Source: Pseudomonas congelans
Lineage (GTDB): Bacteria > Pseudomonadota > Gammaproteobacteria > Pseudomonadales > Pseudomonadaceae
NCBI RefSeq assembly: GCF_900103225.1
Contig: NZ_FNJH01000006.1
Span: 248,001 to 312,000 of the forward strand
Direction of reading: 5' to 3'
DNA: 64,000 nt
Position 1 is the first letter of the stretch; every line of letters begins with the position of its first letter. Below, piece by piece: positions 27,899 through 36,780 of the stretch. The position numbers and the translations under genes were made by a program. The notes under the pieces are model-generated. The model had not been told where the DNA came from and made no database searches. It worked only from the letters and a program-made list of their open reading frames with translations.

Positions 27899-27925
27899 AG
27901 AGGGCAACTAGTCAGAAAAGGGGAT

Positions 27926-27951
27926 CCCGCCCTTTACGAAGAAAGGGCGGG
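27926..27951 (-). terminator. Hairpin between the DUF3015 and DUF4105 genes
   Basis: Perfect 10-bp GC-rich stem (27926-27935 with 27942-27951, 6-nt loop). On the minus strand it is followed by a short CCCCTTTTC run, so it could end or attenuate the upstream transcript. Confidence 0.6.
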
Positions 27952-27960
27952 CGAACGACT

Positions 27961-28449
27961 TTAAGCCTGGGTAGCGTACTTGGCCAGAGTCGGATCGTTT
28001 TTCAGAACATTGACGGTGTTGGTGTGAACGTCTTCGGCAGTGGCGTCGGCCTTGCTGAAGATTTGCGAGAAGTGCTCGTGAGTGACGGCGGCGAAGTGCT
28101 CGCGGTCTTCTGGTGCAACGCCCAGTACCACAGCGTAGGTCGTCAGAGCTTCGCCCTGACCCATAGCCATGTCCTTGGAGAGTTCATCCATCATGCCGTT
28201 CATGGCAAGCCAGGATTTACCGCCATAGGTCAGTGCGCCGTTGGTGGAGCAGCCGTTAGTGCCGGAGGTCATGCCGAAGGTGGCGTTACCCGAAGTACCG
28301 TTGGTGGTCGAAGCCAGGAAGTGAGCTGGAGTACCGCGTTGACCTTCAAACAGCATGTTGCCCCAACCGCAGTCAGGACCGCCTGGTGCTTGAGCCATAG
28401 CGTTGATCGATACAGCGGCGAAGAGCGTTCCAAGAAGAATCCGTTTCAT
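27961..28449 (-). CDS. DUF3015 family exported protein
   Basis: A 162-residue protein with a signal peptide cleaved after AMA (MKRILLGTLFAAVSINAMA). The mature protein contains the family pattern GPDCGWGNMLFEGQRG, a glycine/threonine/asparagine-rich segment with TSGTNGCSTNG, and an acidic helical C-terminus. Two cysteines may form a disulfide. The family is widespread in gammaproteobacteria and of unknown role, often abundant in the periplasm. The start is supported by AAAGAGAAA; upstream in-frame residues are not conserved. Confidence 0.82.
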   Translation of the reverse strand: MKRILLGTLFAAVSINAMAQAPGGPDCGWGNMLFEGQRGTPAHFLASTTNGTSGNATFGMTSGTNGCSTNGALTYGGKSWLAMNGMMDELSKDMAMGQGEALTTYAVVLGVAPEDREHFAAVTHEHFSQIFSKADATAEDVHTNTVNVLKNDPTLAKYATQA

Positions 28450-28725
28450 AGCTTTTTCTCTTTTTAGTTCAGCCAAGGGTCGAGTTTCTTGAGTCGTTAC
28501 ATCAAGACAGACGGCCAACCAGCAACCACCTGTTCAGTTTGGAGTTTAGGCACGTTCCAAGGGTTCCGTCATCGATTACAGATTATTGCTTGAAAAAGGC
28601 TTTTTTCAGGACGCGGCTCATGGCAGTACCCACGCAAATGCCTTTCGGCTCTTTCCTGCCTTGCAAGTCGTGTACAGCGAGCGCCAGAATGCCGACATCT
28701 GCCCCGCCTGATGTAAGGATTACTG

Positions 28726-31161
28726 ATGCCCGATTCTGTCGCAGCCAACCTACGCCTGGCGCCCAACGCGCTGACCCGTCCGTTTTCCGCTGAGCAGTTC
28801 AGCTTTGCGACCACCCACGAGCTCGAACCCTTTCGCGGTGTCCTTGGCCAGGAGAGAGCCGTAGAGGCCCTGCAGTTCGGCGTTGCCATGCCGCGCCCCG
28901 GTTACAACGTGTTTGTCATGGGTGAGCCCGGCACCGGGCGCTTTTCGTTCGTCAAACGCTACCTCAAGGCCGAAGGCAAGCGGATGCAGACGCCGTCGGA
29001 CTGGGTCTACGTCAACAACTTCGACGAGCCCCGCGAGCCAAAGGCCCTGGAGCTGCCGCCTGGTACCGCTCATGAGTTCACCGCCGACATCGGCGGCCTG
29101 ATCGACAACCTGCTGGTGACCTTCCCGGCGGTTTTCGAGCATCCCTCGTATCAGCAGAAGAAAAGCTCGATCGACCGCGCGTTCAATCAGCGCTACGACC
29201 GCGCACTTGATGTCATCGAGCGCCTGTCGCTGGAAAAAGACATCGCGCTGTATCGCGACAGCTCCAACATCGCGTTCACGCCGATGGCCGATGGCAAGGC
29301 GCTGGACGAGGCCGAGTTTTCGCAACTGCCCGAAGCGGATCGCGAGCGCTTCCATGAAGATATCTCCGCGCTCGAGGAGCGTCTCAACGAAGAGCTGGCC
29401 AGCCTGCCGCAGTGGAAGCGCGAGTCCAACAATCAGCTGCGTCAGTTGAATGAAGAAACCATCACCCTGACCCTGCAACCCTTGCTGGCACCGCTTTCGG
29501 AAAAATACGCCGAGAATGCTGCGGTCTGCGCCTATCTGCAGGCCATGCAGGTGTACCTGCTCAAGACTCTGGTCGAGCAATTGGTCGATGATGCCAAGAC
29601 CGACGCCCAGGCGCGCAAGCTGCTGGAAGAGCAGTACAGCCCGAGTCTGGTGGTCGGGAATACCCGTGATGGCGGTGCGCCGGTGGTTTTCGAGCAGCAC
29701 CCCACCTATGACAACCTGTTCGGGCGCATCGAATACAGCACCGATCAGGGCGCGCTGTACACCACCTACCGGCAACTGCGCCCCGGCGCGCTGCATCGCG
29801 CCAACGGCGGTTTCCTGATTCTGGAGGCCGAAAAAATGCTTGGCGAGCCGTTCGTCTGGGATGCGCTCAAGCGTACCCTGCAATCGCGCAAGCTGAAGAT
29901 GGAGTCGCCGCTGGGCGAGCTCGGCCGCGTTGCCACCGTGAGCCTGACGCCGCAGGTGATCCCGTGGAACGTCAAAATCATCATCATCGGTTCGCGCTCG
30001 CTGTACTACACCCTGCAGGACCTCGATCCTGACTTCCAGGAGATGTTCCGAGTGCTGGTCGACTTCGACGAAGAGATTCCGATGGTCGACGAGACGCTTG
30101 AGCAATTCGCTCAGTTGCTCAAGACCCGGACCTCGGAAGAGGGCATGGCGCCTTTGACCGCCGACGCGGTGGCAAGACTGGCGACTTACAGCGCCCGCTT
30201 GGCCGAGCATCAGGGGCGTTTGTCGGCGCGTATCGGTGATCTGTTCCAACTGGTCAGCGAGGCCGATTTCATCCGTCAGTTGGCCAATGACGACAAGACC
30301 GACGCCGGGCATATCGAGCGTGCGCTCAAGGCCAAGGCCACCCGTACCGGGCGGGTCTCGGCGCGGATTCTCGATGACATGATGGCTGGCGTGATCCTGA
30401 TCGACACTGACGGCGCGGCAGTCGGCAAGTGCAACGGTCTGACGGTTCTGGAGGTCGGCGACTCGGCCTTCGGCGTACCCGCGCGCATTTCCGCGACGGT
30501 TTACCCGGGCGGCAGCGGGATCGTCGACATCGAGCGCGAGGTCAACCTTGGCCAGCCTATCCACTCCAAGGGCGTGATGATCCTTACCGGCTACCTCGGC
30601 AGCCGTTATGCCCAGGAATTCCCGCTGGCGATTTCCGCGAGCATCGCGCTCGAGCAGTCCTATGGGTACGTAGACGGCGACAGTGCGTCGCTGGGCGAGG
30701 TCTGCACGCTGATCTCGGCGCTGTCACGCACGCCACTCAAGCAATGCTTCGCGATTACCGGCTCCATCAACCAGTTTGGTGAAGTTCAGGCGGTGGGCGG
30801 GGTCAATGAAAAGATCGAGGGCTTCTTCCGCCTCTGCGAAGCACGTGGGCTGACCGGCGAGCAGGGCGCGATCATTCCGCACGCCAATGTCACCACGCTG
30901 ATGCTGGATGAGCGTGTGGTGCAGGCTGTCCGTGCCGGGCAATTCCACATCTACGCGGTGCGTCAGGCCGATGAGGCGTTGAGTCTGCTGGTTGGCGAAC
31001 CCGCCGGTGCGCCTGGCGAGCATGGCGAGTTCCCTGAAGGCAGCGTCAATGCGCGCGTGGTGGAGCGTCTGCGCGATATTGCAGAGATGCTCAGCGACGA
31101 AGACCTCAAGGAAGAGCTGGAAAAGGAGCCAGCGCAGTTGCAGCCTGAACTCAAGGTCTGA
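28726..31161 (+). CDS. Lon-like ATP-dependent protease (COG1067)
   Basis: An 811-residue AAA+ serine protease related to Lon but lacking its N-terminal substrate domain. The nucleotide loop reads GEPGTGRFS, with arginine in place of the usual Walker lysine, as is common in this subfamily. The C-terminal peptidase domain has the Ser-Lys dyad: serine in DGDSASLGEV and lysine in VNEKIEGFF. It corresponds to P. aeruginosa PA4576 by neighbours downstream (PA4575, UPF0114, PA4573, fklB, PA4570 types). Substrates unknown. The start is an ATG with TAAGGA upstream. Confidence 0.9.
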   Translation: MPDSVAANLRLAPNALTRPFSAEQFSFATTHELEPFRGVLGQERAVEALQFGVAMPRPGYNVFVMGEPGTGRFSFVKRYLKAEGKRMQTPSDWVYVNNFDEPREPKALELPPGTAHEFTADIGGLIDNLLVTFPAVFEHPSYQQKKSSIDRAFNQRYDRALDVIERLSLEKDIALYRDSSNIAFTPMADGKALDEAEFSQLPEADRERFHEDISALEERLNEELASLPQWKRESNNQLRQLNEETITLTLQPLLAPLSEKYAENAAVCAYLQAMQVYLLKTLVEQLVDDAKTDAQARKLLEEQYSPSLVVGNTRDGGAPVVFEQHPTYDNLFGRIEYSTDQGALYTTYRQLRPGALHRANGGFLILEAEKMLGEPFVWDALKRTLQSRKLKMESPLGELGRVATVSLTPQVIPWNVKIIIIGSRSLYYTLQDLDPDFQEMFRVLVDFDEEIPMVDETLEQFAQLLKTRTSEEGMAPLTADAVARLATYSARLAEHQGRLSARIGDLFQLVSEADFIRQLANDDKTDAGHIERALKAKATRTGRVSARILDDMMAGVILIDTDGAAVGKCNGLTVLEVGDSAFGVPARISATVYPGGSGIVDIEREVNLGQPIHSKGVMILTGYLGSRYAQEFPLAISASIALEQSYGYVDGDSASLGEVCTLISALSRTPLKQCFAITGSINQFGEVQAVGGVNEKIEGFFRLCEARGLTGEQGAIIPHANVTTLMLDERVVQAVRAGQFHIYAVRQADEALSLLVGEPAGAPGEHGEFPEGSVNARVVERLRDIAEMLSDEDLKEELEKEPAQLQPELKV

Positions 31162-31328
31162 CCGCGCAGGAGCCGGGCGGTGCGGGGCCGCCCGATGCTC
31201 CGTTCATCAGGGATAGTTTCTTGCAGGATGGTTTTCTTCTAGTCTGATGTGATCGCAGTGGCCAAAGTGATTGGCGTGCATCCTGCTTCATGAGAAGGAT
31301 GAATACTGTTGCTGATCAGGAGCGCATC

Positions 31329-31658
31329 ATGCAGCGTAGCCTTTGCCTTACCCGAGAATGCATGGGGCTGATGACCCGTATCGAGTGTGTCATCCGGCCT
31401 CTCCCTCATGACAGCGGACAGTGGATGGTGCTCTTCGCGGCCGGAATGGCCGAAGAACAGCCTTCCGCAATCAAGTCCCAGGGGCCTTTCAAGGGCCTGC
31501 CCGCAGCGCAATCGGTACTGACCAGCATTATCGAAAGCCTGTCGTTGCATGGCTACCAATGTGCCGATGACATCGCTATCTGGGCTTTGCACATCCAGGC
31601 CGAACTGCGCCGTATCGATAGCGACAGGACCGTCTGTCAGCGCTCATCGCTGTTCTAG
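31329..31658 (+). CDS. PA4575-family conserved hypothetical protein
   Basis: A 109-residue soluble protein, starting MQRSLCLTRECMGLMTRIECVIRP, with AGGAG eight bases upstream. No signal peptide, membrane helix or known motif is visible. Its position between the Lon-like protease and the UPF0114 membrane protein matches P. aeruginosa PA4575. Function unknown. Confidence 0.72.
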   Translation: MQRSLCLTRECMGLMTRIECVIRPLPHDSGQWMVLFAAGMAEEQPSAIKSQGPFKGLPAAQSVLTSIIESLSLHGYQCADDIAIWALHIQAELRRIDSDRTVCQRSSLF

Positions 31659-31780
31659 TCTTCAATCCGTTTCCTCAGCCGTGGGCTTGCTGCCGCTGTG
31701 CGATATTTTGTCGCACGGTCAGAGCGGCGCATTACCGCTGATATACTCGCCCGCTCCTTTAAAACACCTTGCGAGTACCA

Positions 31781-32269
31781 ATGGAACGTTTTTTTGAAAA
31801 TGCCATGTACGCATCGCGCTGGCTGCTGGCGCCGATCTATTTTGGTCTATCCCTCGGCCTGCTGGCGTTGTGTCTGAAGTTTTTCCAGGAAATCTTTCAC
31901 GTCATTCCCAACATCTTCTCGCTGGCTGAAGCTGACCTGATTCTAGTGCTGCTGTCGCTGATCGACATGGCGCTGGTCGGTGGCTTGCTGGTGATGGTGA
32001 TGATCTCCGGCTACGAGAATTTCGTGTCGCAGCTGGACATCGATGAGGACAAGGAAAAGCTGAACTGGCTGGGCACTATGGATTCGTCTTCGCTGAAGAT
32101 GAAAGTCGCAGCGTCCATTGTCGCGATTTCCTCCATCCACTTGTTGCGGGTGTTCATGGACGCCACCAACATCAAACCCGAATACCTGATGTGGTACGTC
32201 ATTATCCACATGACGTTCGTGATCTCGGCGTTTGCGATGGGCTATCTGGACAAGGTCACCAAGCACTGA
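31781..32269 (+). CDS. UPF0114/YqhA family inner-membrane protein
   Basis: A 162-residue membrane protein of the TIGR00645/UPF0114 family, with hydrophobic segments near 14-38, 52-78, 107-125 and 135-155. The N-terminus MERFFENAMYASRWLLAPIYFGLSLGL is the family signature, and EADLILVLLSLIDMALVGGL follows. Four transmembrane helices are expected. Function is unknown. The ATG is the internal one; a GTG 12 bp upstream is possible. Confidence 0.88.
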   Translation: MERFFENAMYASRWLLAPIYFGLSLGLLALCLKFFQEIFHVIPNIFSLAEADLILVLLSLIDMALVGGLLVMVMISGYENFVSQLDIDEDKEKLNWLGTMDSSSLKMKVAASIVAISSIHLLRVFMDATNIKPEYLMWYVIIHMTFVISAFAMGYLDKVTKH

Positions 32270-32377
32270 GACGACGCTGGACGGGAGGGGCGGGTGTTAT
32301 CGTTTCTGGCATGTCGGCGCGGTGTGTTGTAAAACGTCTGTTCCGATGCATCAGGCGTTTTCGCAGGAGGTTCGATC

Positions 32378-32686
32378 ATGAATTATCAGGAATTTACCGA
32401 CCACGCCCAGGCCGGTCGGGTCGACGAGTTGAACCTGATCTCCATCGAAGGCGGCATCTATCTGCTGGATGTGCGCATGAATGGCACTTCGGTGATGCTC
32501 AAGGATCATGCGGGCAAGACCCTGCACCTTCGCTCTGTAGAGCATGCCCGGGAGTTGCTCAAGGACATACCTGTGGTGCCTTTTTACCTGGTCCATTGCG
32601 TGGTCCATGACGAGTTGTGCGGCATGCCGGTCAATGACCGCTCCGAGATGCGCCTGCCGATCTCGTTTCAGTCTTCATGGTCCTGA
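32378..32686 (+). CDS. Conserved hypothetical protein (DUF6482-like)
   Basis: A 102-residue soluble protein. The segment DELNLISIEGGIYLLDVRMNG followed by TLHLRSVEHARELL is well conserved in pseudomonads and matches the protein that precedes fklB in P. aeruginosa (PA4573). It contains no recognised catalytic motif. An AGGAGG site precedes the ATG. Family assignment to DUF6482 is from memory; function unknown. Confidence 0.7.
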   Translation: MNYQEFTDHAQAGRVDELNLISIEGGIYLLDVRMNGTSVMLKDHAGKTLHLRSVEHARELLKDIPVVPFYLVHCVVHDELCGMPVNDRSEMRLPISFQSSWS

Positions 32687-32839
32687 TCGCCAGTCGCGGA
32701 TTGCTGCTGCGGTAGGGGCTGTAGCGGCAATTGTGCTAGGCTGCTCGGCCTTTTGGTTCGGGGCGCATCAGCGTATAGCGTGATTGCCGTTCAGGTTTTG
32801 CGCGATTACCGACTGCGTGCCCCTCTACGGAGCAGTGTC

Positions 32840-33457
32840 ATGTCCGAAGTCAATCTGTCCACCGACGAAACCCGCGTCAGCTACGGCATTGGTCGTCAGT
32901 TGGGCGATCAGTTGCGCGACAACCCGCCACCGGGTGTCGATCTGGAAGCCATCGTGGCAGGCCTGCGCGATGCGTTTGGCGGTCAGCCAAGCCGTGTCGG
33001 TCAGGAAGAAATGTCCGCCAGCTTCAAGGTCATCCGCGAAATCATGCAGGCTGAAGCAGCCGCCAAGGCTGAGCAGGCTGCGGGCGCTGGCAAGGCCTAC
33101 CTGGCTGAAAACGCCAAGCGCGAAGGCGTGACCACACTGGCTTCGGGTCTGCAATTCGAAGTCGTGACCGCTGGCACTGGCCCTAAGCCAGGCCGTGAAG
33201 ATCAGGTACGCGTTCACTACCACGGTACGTTGATCGACGGTAACGTCTTCGACAGCTCCTACGACCGTGGCGAGCCTGCCGAATTTCCGGTCAGCGGCGT
33301 GATTGCCGGCTGGACCGAGGCGCTGCAACTGATGAACGCCGGCAGCAAATGGCGTCTGCACGTGCCGAGCGAGCTGGCTTACGGCGCTCAGGGCGTAGGC
33401 AGCATCGCACCGCACAGCGTGCTGGTGTTTGATGTCGAACTGCTGGACGTTCTGTAA
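32840..33457 (+). CDS. fklB: FKBP-type peptidyl-prolyl cis-trans isomerase
   Basis: A 205-residue cytoplasmic prolyl isomerase of the FklB/FkpA type. A helical N-terminal dimerisation domain (residues 1-95, VSYGIGRQLGDQL) precedes the FKBP domain (about 110-205) with VRVHYHGTLIDGNVFDSSYDRG, a WTEALQLM segment and the terminal VFDVELLDV. It is fully conserved in length with P. aeruginosa PA4572. The start is an ATG preceded by ACGGAG. Confidence 0.93.
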   Translation: MSEVNLSTDETRVSYGIGRQLGDQLRDNPPPGVDLEAIVAGLRDAFGGQPSRVGQEEMSASFKVIREIMQAEAAAKAEQAAGAGKAYLAENAKREGVTTLASGLQFEVVTAGTGPKPGREDQVRVHYHGTLIDGNVFDSSYDRGEPAEFPVSGVIAGWTEALQLMNAGSKWRLHVPSELAYGAQGVGSIAPHSVLVFDVELLDVL

Positions 33458-33536
33458 GCGACCCGGTCGATACAGACGGTCGCTGAGCGAATCTCGCCGG
33501 TTCGTTCAGCGACGCAGTTGTGCTGATGCTTCATGC

Positions 33537-33779
33537 TCAGTGCAACTCACCCATAGGGCGCAACGCCCGCGCGTAGCAGAACAGAAACAGGTTTCTCACC
33601 AGTTCCTTGAGCACCAATGGCTCGCTGGAGCTCAAGCTGCACACATCCAGATCGCCCTGATCGCGTAACTCCTCCAGCGCTTCCTCTTCCAGTACGGCAC
33701 ACACTTCCCCCGTCTCGCGATGGAGAATTCTCAGGTAAGGGTGGGGTCTGTCCAGCCATGCATCGATCAAATAGGTCAT
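33537..33779 (-). CDS. Small conserved protein (PA4570 type) with Fur-like promoter
   Basis: An 80-residue acidic protein: MTYLIDAWLDRPHPYLRILHRETGEV then a leucine/glutamate-rich middle (LEEEALEELRDQGDLDVCSL) and a hydrophobic ending. No known domain. It lies next to fklB as PA4570 does in P. aeruginosa. Its promoter contains a good Fur-box match (33802-33820) and a second inverted repeat, so iron-repressed expression is likely. A GGAGATGAG site precedes the ATG. Confidence 0.75.
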   Translation of the reverse strand: MTYLIDAWLDRPHPYLRILHRETGEVCAVLEEEALEELRDQGDLDVCSLSSSEPLVLKELVRNLFLFCYARALRPMGELH

Positions 33780-33801
33780 GTCTCATCTCCTGTGCAAGTC
33801 A

Positions 33802-33820
33802 GATGAGAATAATTCTTATC
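33802..33820 (-). promoter_or_regulatory. Fur-box-like site
   Basis: The 19 bases match the GATAATGATAATCATTATC consensus at 14 positions. A second AT-rich inverted repeat (TGAGATTAATTCTCA, 33842-33856) lies 22 bp away. Both precede the minus-strand 80-residue gene. Confidence 0.6.
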
Positions 33821-33934
33821 GGGATAATAGCAAGGCTCTATTGAGATTAATTCTCATTTTGCGCTGAGTGGTTGATCCAGATCAGTGAATGCCAGCCGGG
33901 AGTGGACGTAGAGCGTACTTTTGGACACGCCTGC

Positions 33935-33978
33935 CGTTCCTCACACTCCAGCGTGGGAAGCCGCTCGTGATACTCCGC
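33935..33978 (+). repeat. REP-like repeat unit (copy 3a)
   Basis: A diverged copy of the window's REP-like repeat, reading CGTTCCTCACACTCCAGCGT then GGGAAGCCGCTCGTGATACTC. Confidence 0.5.
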
Positions 33979-34050
33979 AAGTTTGGGGCAGGACGCAGAG
34001 CGTCCAGAACGGCATGCCGACGCGGAGCATCGGCACGATATCTCTGTAAC

Positions 34051-34102
34051 TATCGTTCCTTACGCTCCAGCGTGGGAATGCCTTTCGTGACGCTCTGCGT
34101 CA
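34051..34102 (+). repeat. REP-like repeat unit (copy 3b)
   Basis: A close copy of the 7406-7458 unit, ending in the GACGCTCTGCGTC hairpin 22 bp before the prfC stop codon. With copy 3a it forms a direct tandem arrangement about 116 bp apart. Confidence 0.65.
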
Positions 34103-34123
34103 TTCAGCTACGCCATCGGCCTG

Positions 34124-35707
34124 TCAGTGATGCTCGCGGGTGGCGCGGAATTTCACGTCGGGCCAGCGTTCTTCCATCAGCGCCAGGTTCACGCGGGTAG
34201 GGGCGAGGTAGGTCAGGTGACCGCCGCCGTCCACGGCCAGGTTTTCCACCGCCTTGTTCTCAAACTCTTCGAGCTTCTTCTTGTCGTCGCAGTCGATCCA
34301 GCGGGCTGACCACACAGTGATCGGCTCGTAGGCGCATTCGACCTTGTATTCTTCCTTGAGGCGGCTGGCGACCACATCGAACTGCAGCACACCGACGGCG
34401 CCGAGGATGATGTCGTTGCTGCGCTGCGGGAAGAACACCTGCGTGGCGCCTTCTTCGGCCAGCTGTTGCAGGCCCTGACGCAGTTGCTTGGATTTGAGCG
34501 GGTCCTTCAGGCGTACGCGACGGAACAGCTCAGGGGCAAAGTGCGGAATACCGGTGAAGCCCAGCGCTTCGCCTTCGGTGAAGGTATCGCCGATCTGGAT
34601 GGTGCCGTGGTTGTGCAAGCCGATGATGTCGCCTGCGTAGGCTTCTTCCAGTTGCTCGCGCTCCGACGAGAAGAACGTCAGCGCGTCGCCGATCCGTACG
34701 TCCTTGCCCAGACGCACATGGCGCATTTTCATGCCTTTGTCGTAACGGCCCGAGCAGATACGCATGAAGGCGATACGGTCGCGGTGCTTGGGGTCCATGT
34801 TCGCCTGGATCTTGAACACGAAACCGCTGAATTTCTCTTCCGCCGGCTCGACCGTGCGCTCGTTGGCCACGCGTGCCAGCGGCTTGGGTGCCCAGTTCAC
34901 TACGGCATCGAGTACATGATCGACGCCGAAGTTGCCCAGCGCGGTGCCGAAGAACACCGGAGTCAGCTGACCGTCGATGAACTCCTGCTGGTTGAATTCG
35001 TGGCAGGCACCCTGCACCAGCTCCAGCTGCTCGACGAAGCGCTCGTATTCATCACCCAGGTGGGCGCGGGCTTCATCCGAATCGAGCTTTTCGATGATTT
35101 TGGTTTCGGTGCGCTCGTGGCCGTGGCCTGCGGTGTAGACAATGATGTAGTCGTCGGCCAGGTGATAGACGCCCTTGAAGTCCCGGTAGCAACCGATCGG
35201 CCAGGTGATCGGTGCCGCCTTGATCTTGAGCACCGCTTCGATTTCATCGAGCAGCTCGATCGGGTCGCGGATATCGCGGTCGAGCTTGTTGATGAAGCTG
35301 ACGATAGGCGTGTCGCGCAGACGGCAGACATCCATCAGCGCGATGGTGCGTGGCTCGACGCCTTTACCGCCGTCGAGGACCATCAAGGCCGAGTCGACCG
35401 CCGTCAGGGTGCGGTAGGTGTCTTCGGAGAAGTCTTCGTGGCCCGGGGTGTCGAGCAGGTTGATCATGTGGTCGCGATACGGAAACTGCATCACGGACGT
35501 GGTAATGGAGATACCACGCTGTTTCTCCATTTCCATCCAGTCGGAGGTGGCATGGCGGTCGGATTTACGCGACTTGACCGTACCGGCGACGGAAATGGCC
35601 TTGCCCATCAGCAGGAGTTTTTCCGTGATGGTGGTTTTACCCGCATCCGGGTGGGAAATAATGGCGAAAGTGCGGCGTTTCGCGACTTCGGCGGCCTGTT
35701 GGGTCAT
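34124..35707 (-). CDS. prfC: Peptide chain release factor 3
   Basis: A 527-residue translational GTPase that recycles RF1 and RF2 from the ribosome. The P-loop is SHPDAGKTT at 18-26, followed by G2-G4 motifs including DTPGHEDFSEDTYRT and NKLDRD. The switch and domain order agree with E. coli RF3 (529 residues). Start ATG is MTQQAAEVAKRRTFAIISHPD. Single gene; divergent from the opuC operon. Confidence 0.97.
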   Translation of the reverse strand: MTQQAAEVAKRRTFAIISHPDAGKTTITEKLLLMGKAISVAGTVKSRKSDRHATSDWMEMEKQRGISITTSVMQFPYRDHMINLLDTPGHEDFSEDTYRTLTAVDSALMVLDGGKGVEPRTIALMDVCRLRDTPIVSFINKLDRDIRDPIELLDEIEAVLKIKAAPITWPIGCYRDFKGVYHLADDYIIVYTAGHGHERTETKIIEKLDSDEARAHLGDEYERFVEQLELVQGACHEFNQQEFIDGQLTPVFFGTALGNFGVDHVLDAVVNWAPKPLARVANERTVEPAEEKFSGFVFKIQANMDPKHRDRIAFMRICSGRYDKGMKMRHVRLGKDVRIGDALTFFSSEREQLEEAYAGDIIGLHNHGTIQIGDTFTEGEALGFTGIPHFAPELFRRVRLKDPLKSKQLRQGLQQLAEEGATQVFFPQRSNDIILGAVGVLQFDVVASRLKEEYKVECAYEPITVWSARWIDCDDKKKLEEFENKAVENLAVDGGGHLTYLAPTRVNLALMEERWPDVKFRATREHH

Positions 35708-36052
35708 GGGAAATCGCCTGGGATGGGATTGAAAAAAGGGCGCAGATTATAGCTCAACTCTCGGCAATAACCGAACCGTTCAGACAATAAACGATGGCCA
35801 GATAATGTCTCGTGTGGGAACCTTTCAGGTCGTGGAGACGTCCACTCCCCCGTCAAGGCTCGCAACGAAGCCAACGCAAGGGGCTGATTCATCAGCATGT
35901 TGGTTTGACGAAGCTGCGCTTATGGCTTGTGTTTTCGCCGAGGTTAAACCCTTACCGGCGACCCACCCGCTGCTCTTCGCGAACGTTATTGCCGGCGTCC
36001 CCCCTGGACGTCTAGGTCAACGCGTTCGCCGACTGAAATAAGGAGTCCGCCT
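35708..36052. promoter_or_regulatory. Divergent region between prfC and the opuC operon
   Basis: 345 bp without a credible gene; the reading frame 35805-36041 on the plus strand has no ribosome-binding site and no recognisable similarity. It should hold the prfC promoter on the left and the osmotically regulated opuC promoter on the right. I saw no clear operator. Confidence 0.4.
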
Positions 36053-36766
36053 GTGGCAAATCGCTATGGCAAGGGGCTATTGGGAGGTGCGGTTGCGATC
36101 GCACTCCTGGCCCTGCTGATCCACTGGATCGGCGTTAGTACTATCAAGCAATACCAGGATGACCTGCTGTTTTATCTTCAGGCCCATCTGATTCTGGTTG
36201 TGGTTTCAATGTTGGCGGCCCTGGTGGTCGGCATCCCTGCGGGCATTGCCCTCAGCCGACCGAGTATGGTTGGACGCGCCGAACGCTTCATGCAGATATT
36301 CAATATTGGCAACACCGTTCCTCCTCTCGCCGTTCTGGCCATTGCCCTCGGGATTCTCGGGATCGGCAGCGGCCCGGCGATCTTCGCGCTGTTTCTCGCC
36401 TCGCTGTTGCCGATCGTGCGTAACACCTACGAAGGCCTGAAAAACGTTCAGGGTTCACTCAAGGAAGCTGCCGTCGGTATTGGCATGACTCCGCGCCAAG
36501 TACTGTGGCGTGTCGAGTTGCCCAACGCTGTACCGATCATTATCGGTGGCGTGCGGGTCGCGCTGGCGATCAATGTCGGGACCGCGCCGCTGGCGTTTCT
36601 CATTGGTGCCAACAGCCTTGGCAGCCTGATTTTTCCGGGCATTGCGTTGAACAACCAGCCGCAACTGGTGCTGGGTGCGGCGTGTACCGCTCTGCTGGCG
36701 CTGCTGCTCGATGGTCTGGTGATACTGGCCAGTCGTCTTTGGCTGGAACGCGGACTGGCTCGCTGA
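36053..36766 (+). CDS. opuCD: OpuC-type osmoprotectant ABC transporter permease
   Basis: A 237-residue inner-membrane permease of the binding-protein-dependent transport family, with about six hydrophobic helices. The EAA loop for contact with the ATPase is LKEAAVGIGMTPRQVLWRVELPNA. It starts at a GTG (AAGGAGTCCGCCT before it). It is the first of four genes that form a complete transporter for glycine betaine, carnitine or choline; OpuC is the main broad-specificity osmoprotectant importer of P. syringae. The D letter is by relation to the binding protein and is tentative. Confidence 0.85.
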   Translation: MANRYGKGLLGGAVAIALLALLIHWIGVSTIKQYQDDLLFYLQAHLILVVVSMLAALVVGIPAGIALSRPSMVGRAERFMQIFNIGNTVPPLAVLAIALGILGIGSGPAIFALFLASLLPIVRNTYEGLKNVQGSLKEAAVGIGMTPRQVLWRVELPNAVPIIIGGVRVALAINVGTAPLAFLIGANSLGSLIFPGIALNNQPQLVLGAACTALLALLLDGLVILASRLWLERGLAR

Positions 36767-36780
36767 GCGAAGGAATTCTC

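Larger units (their letters stand above)
33780..34123. other. 344-bp intergenic region: Fur-like sites and tandem REP-like repeats
   Basis: Left part: promoter of the 80-residue gene with Fur-like sequence. Right part: two tandem REP-like units and further hairpins (GGACGCAGAGCGTCC at 33991-34005). The plus-strand reading frame 33889-34200 is a translation of the repeats, of the kind annotated as DUF1534 in P. syringae genomes, and is not called. Confidence 0.6.

Noticed and set aside
33889..34200. Plus-strand 103-codon frame (DUF1534-like)
   Set aside because: It spans tandem REP-like units, has no ribosome-binding site and runs into the prfC 3' end. Probably spurious.
35805..36041. 78-codon plus-strand frame upstream of opuC
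   Set aside because: No ribosome-binding site; it occupies the promoter region between prfC and opuC.
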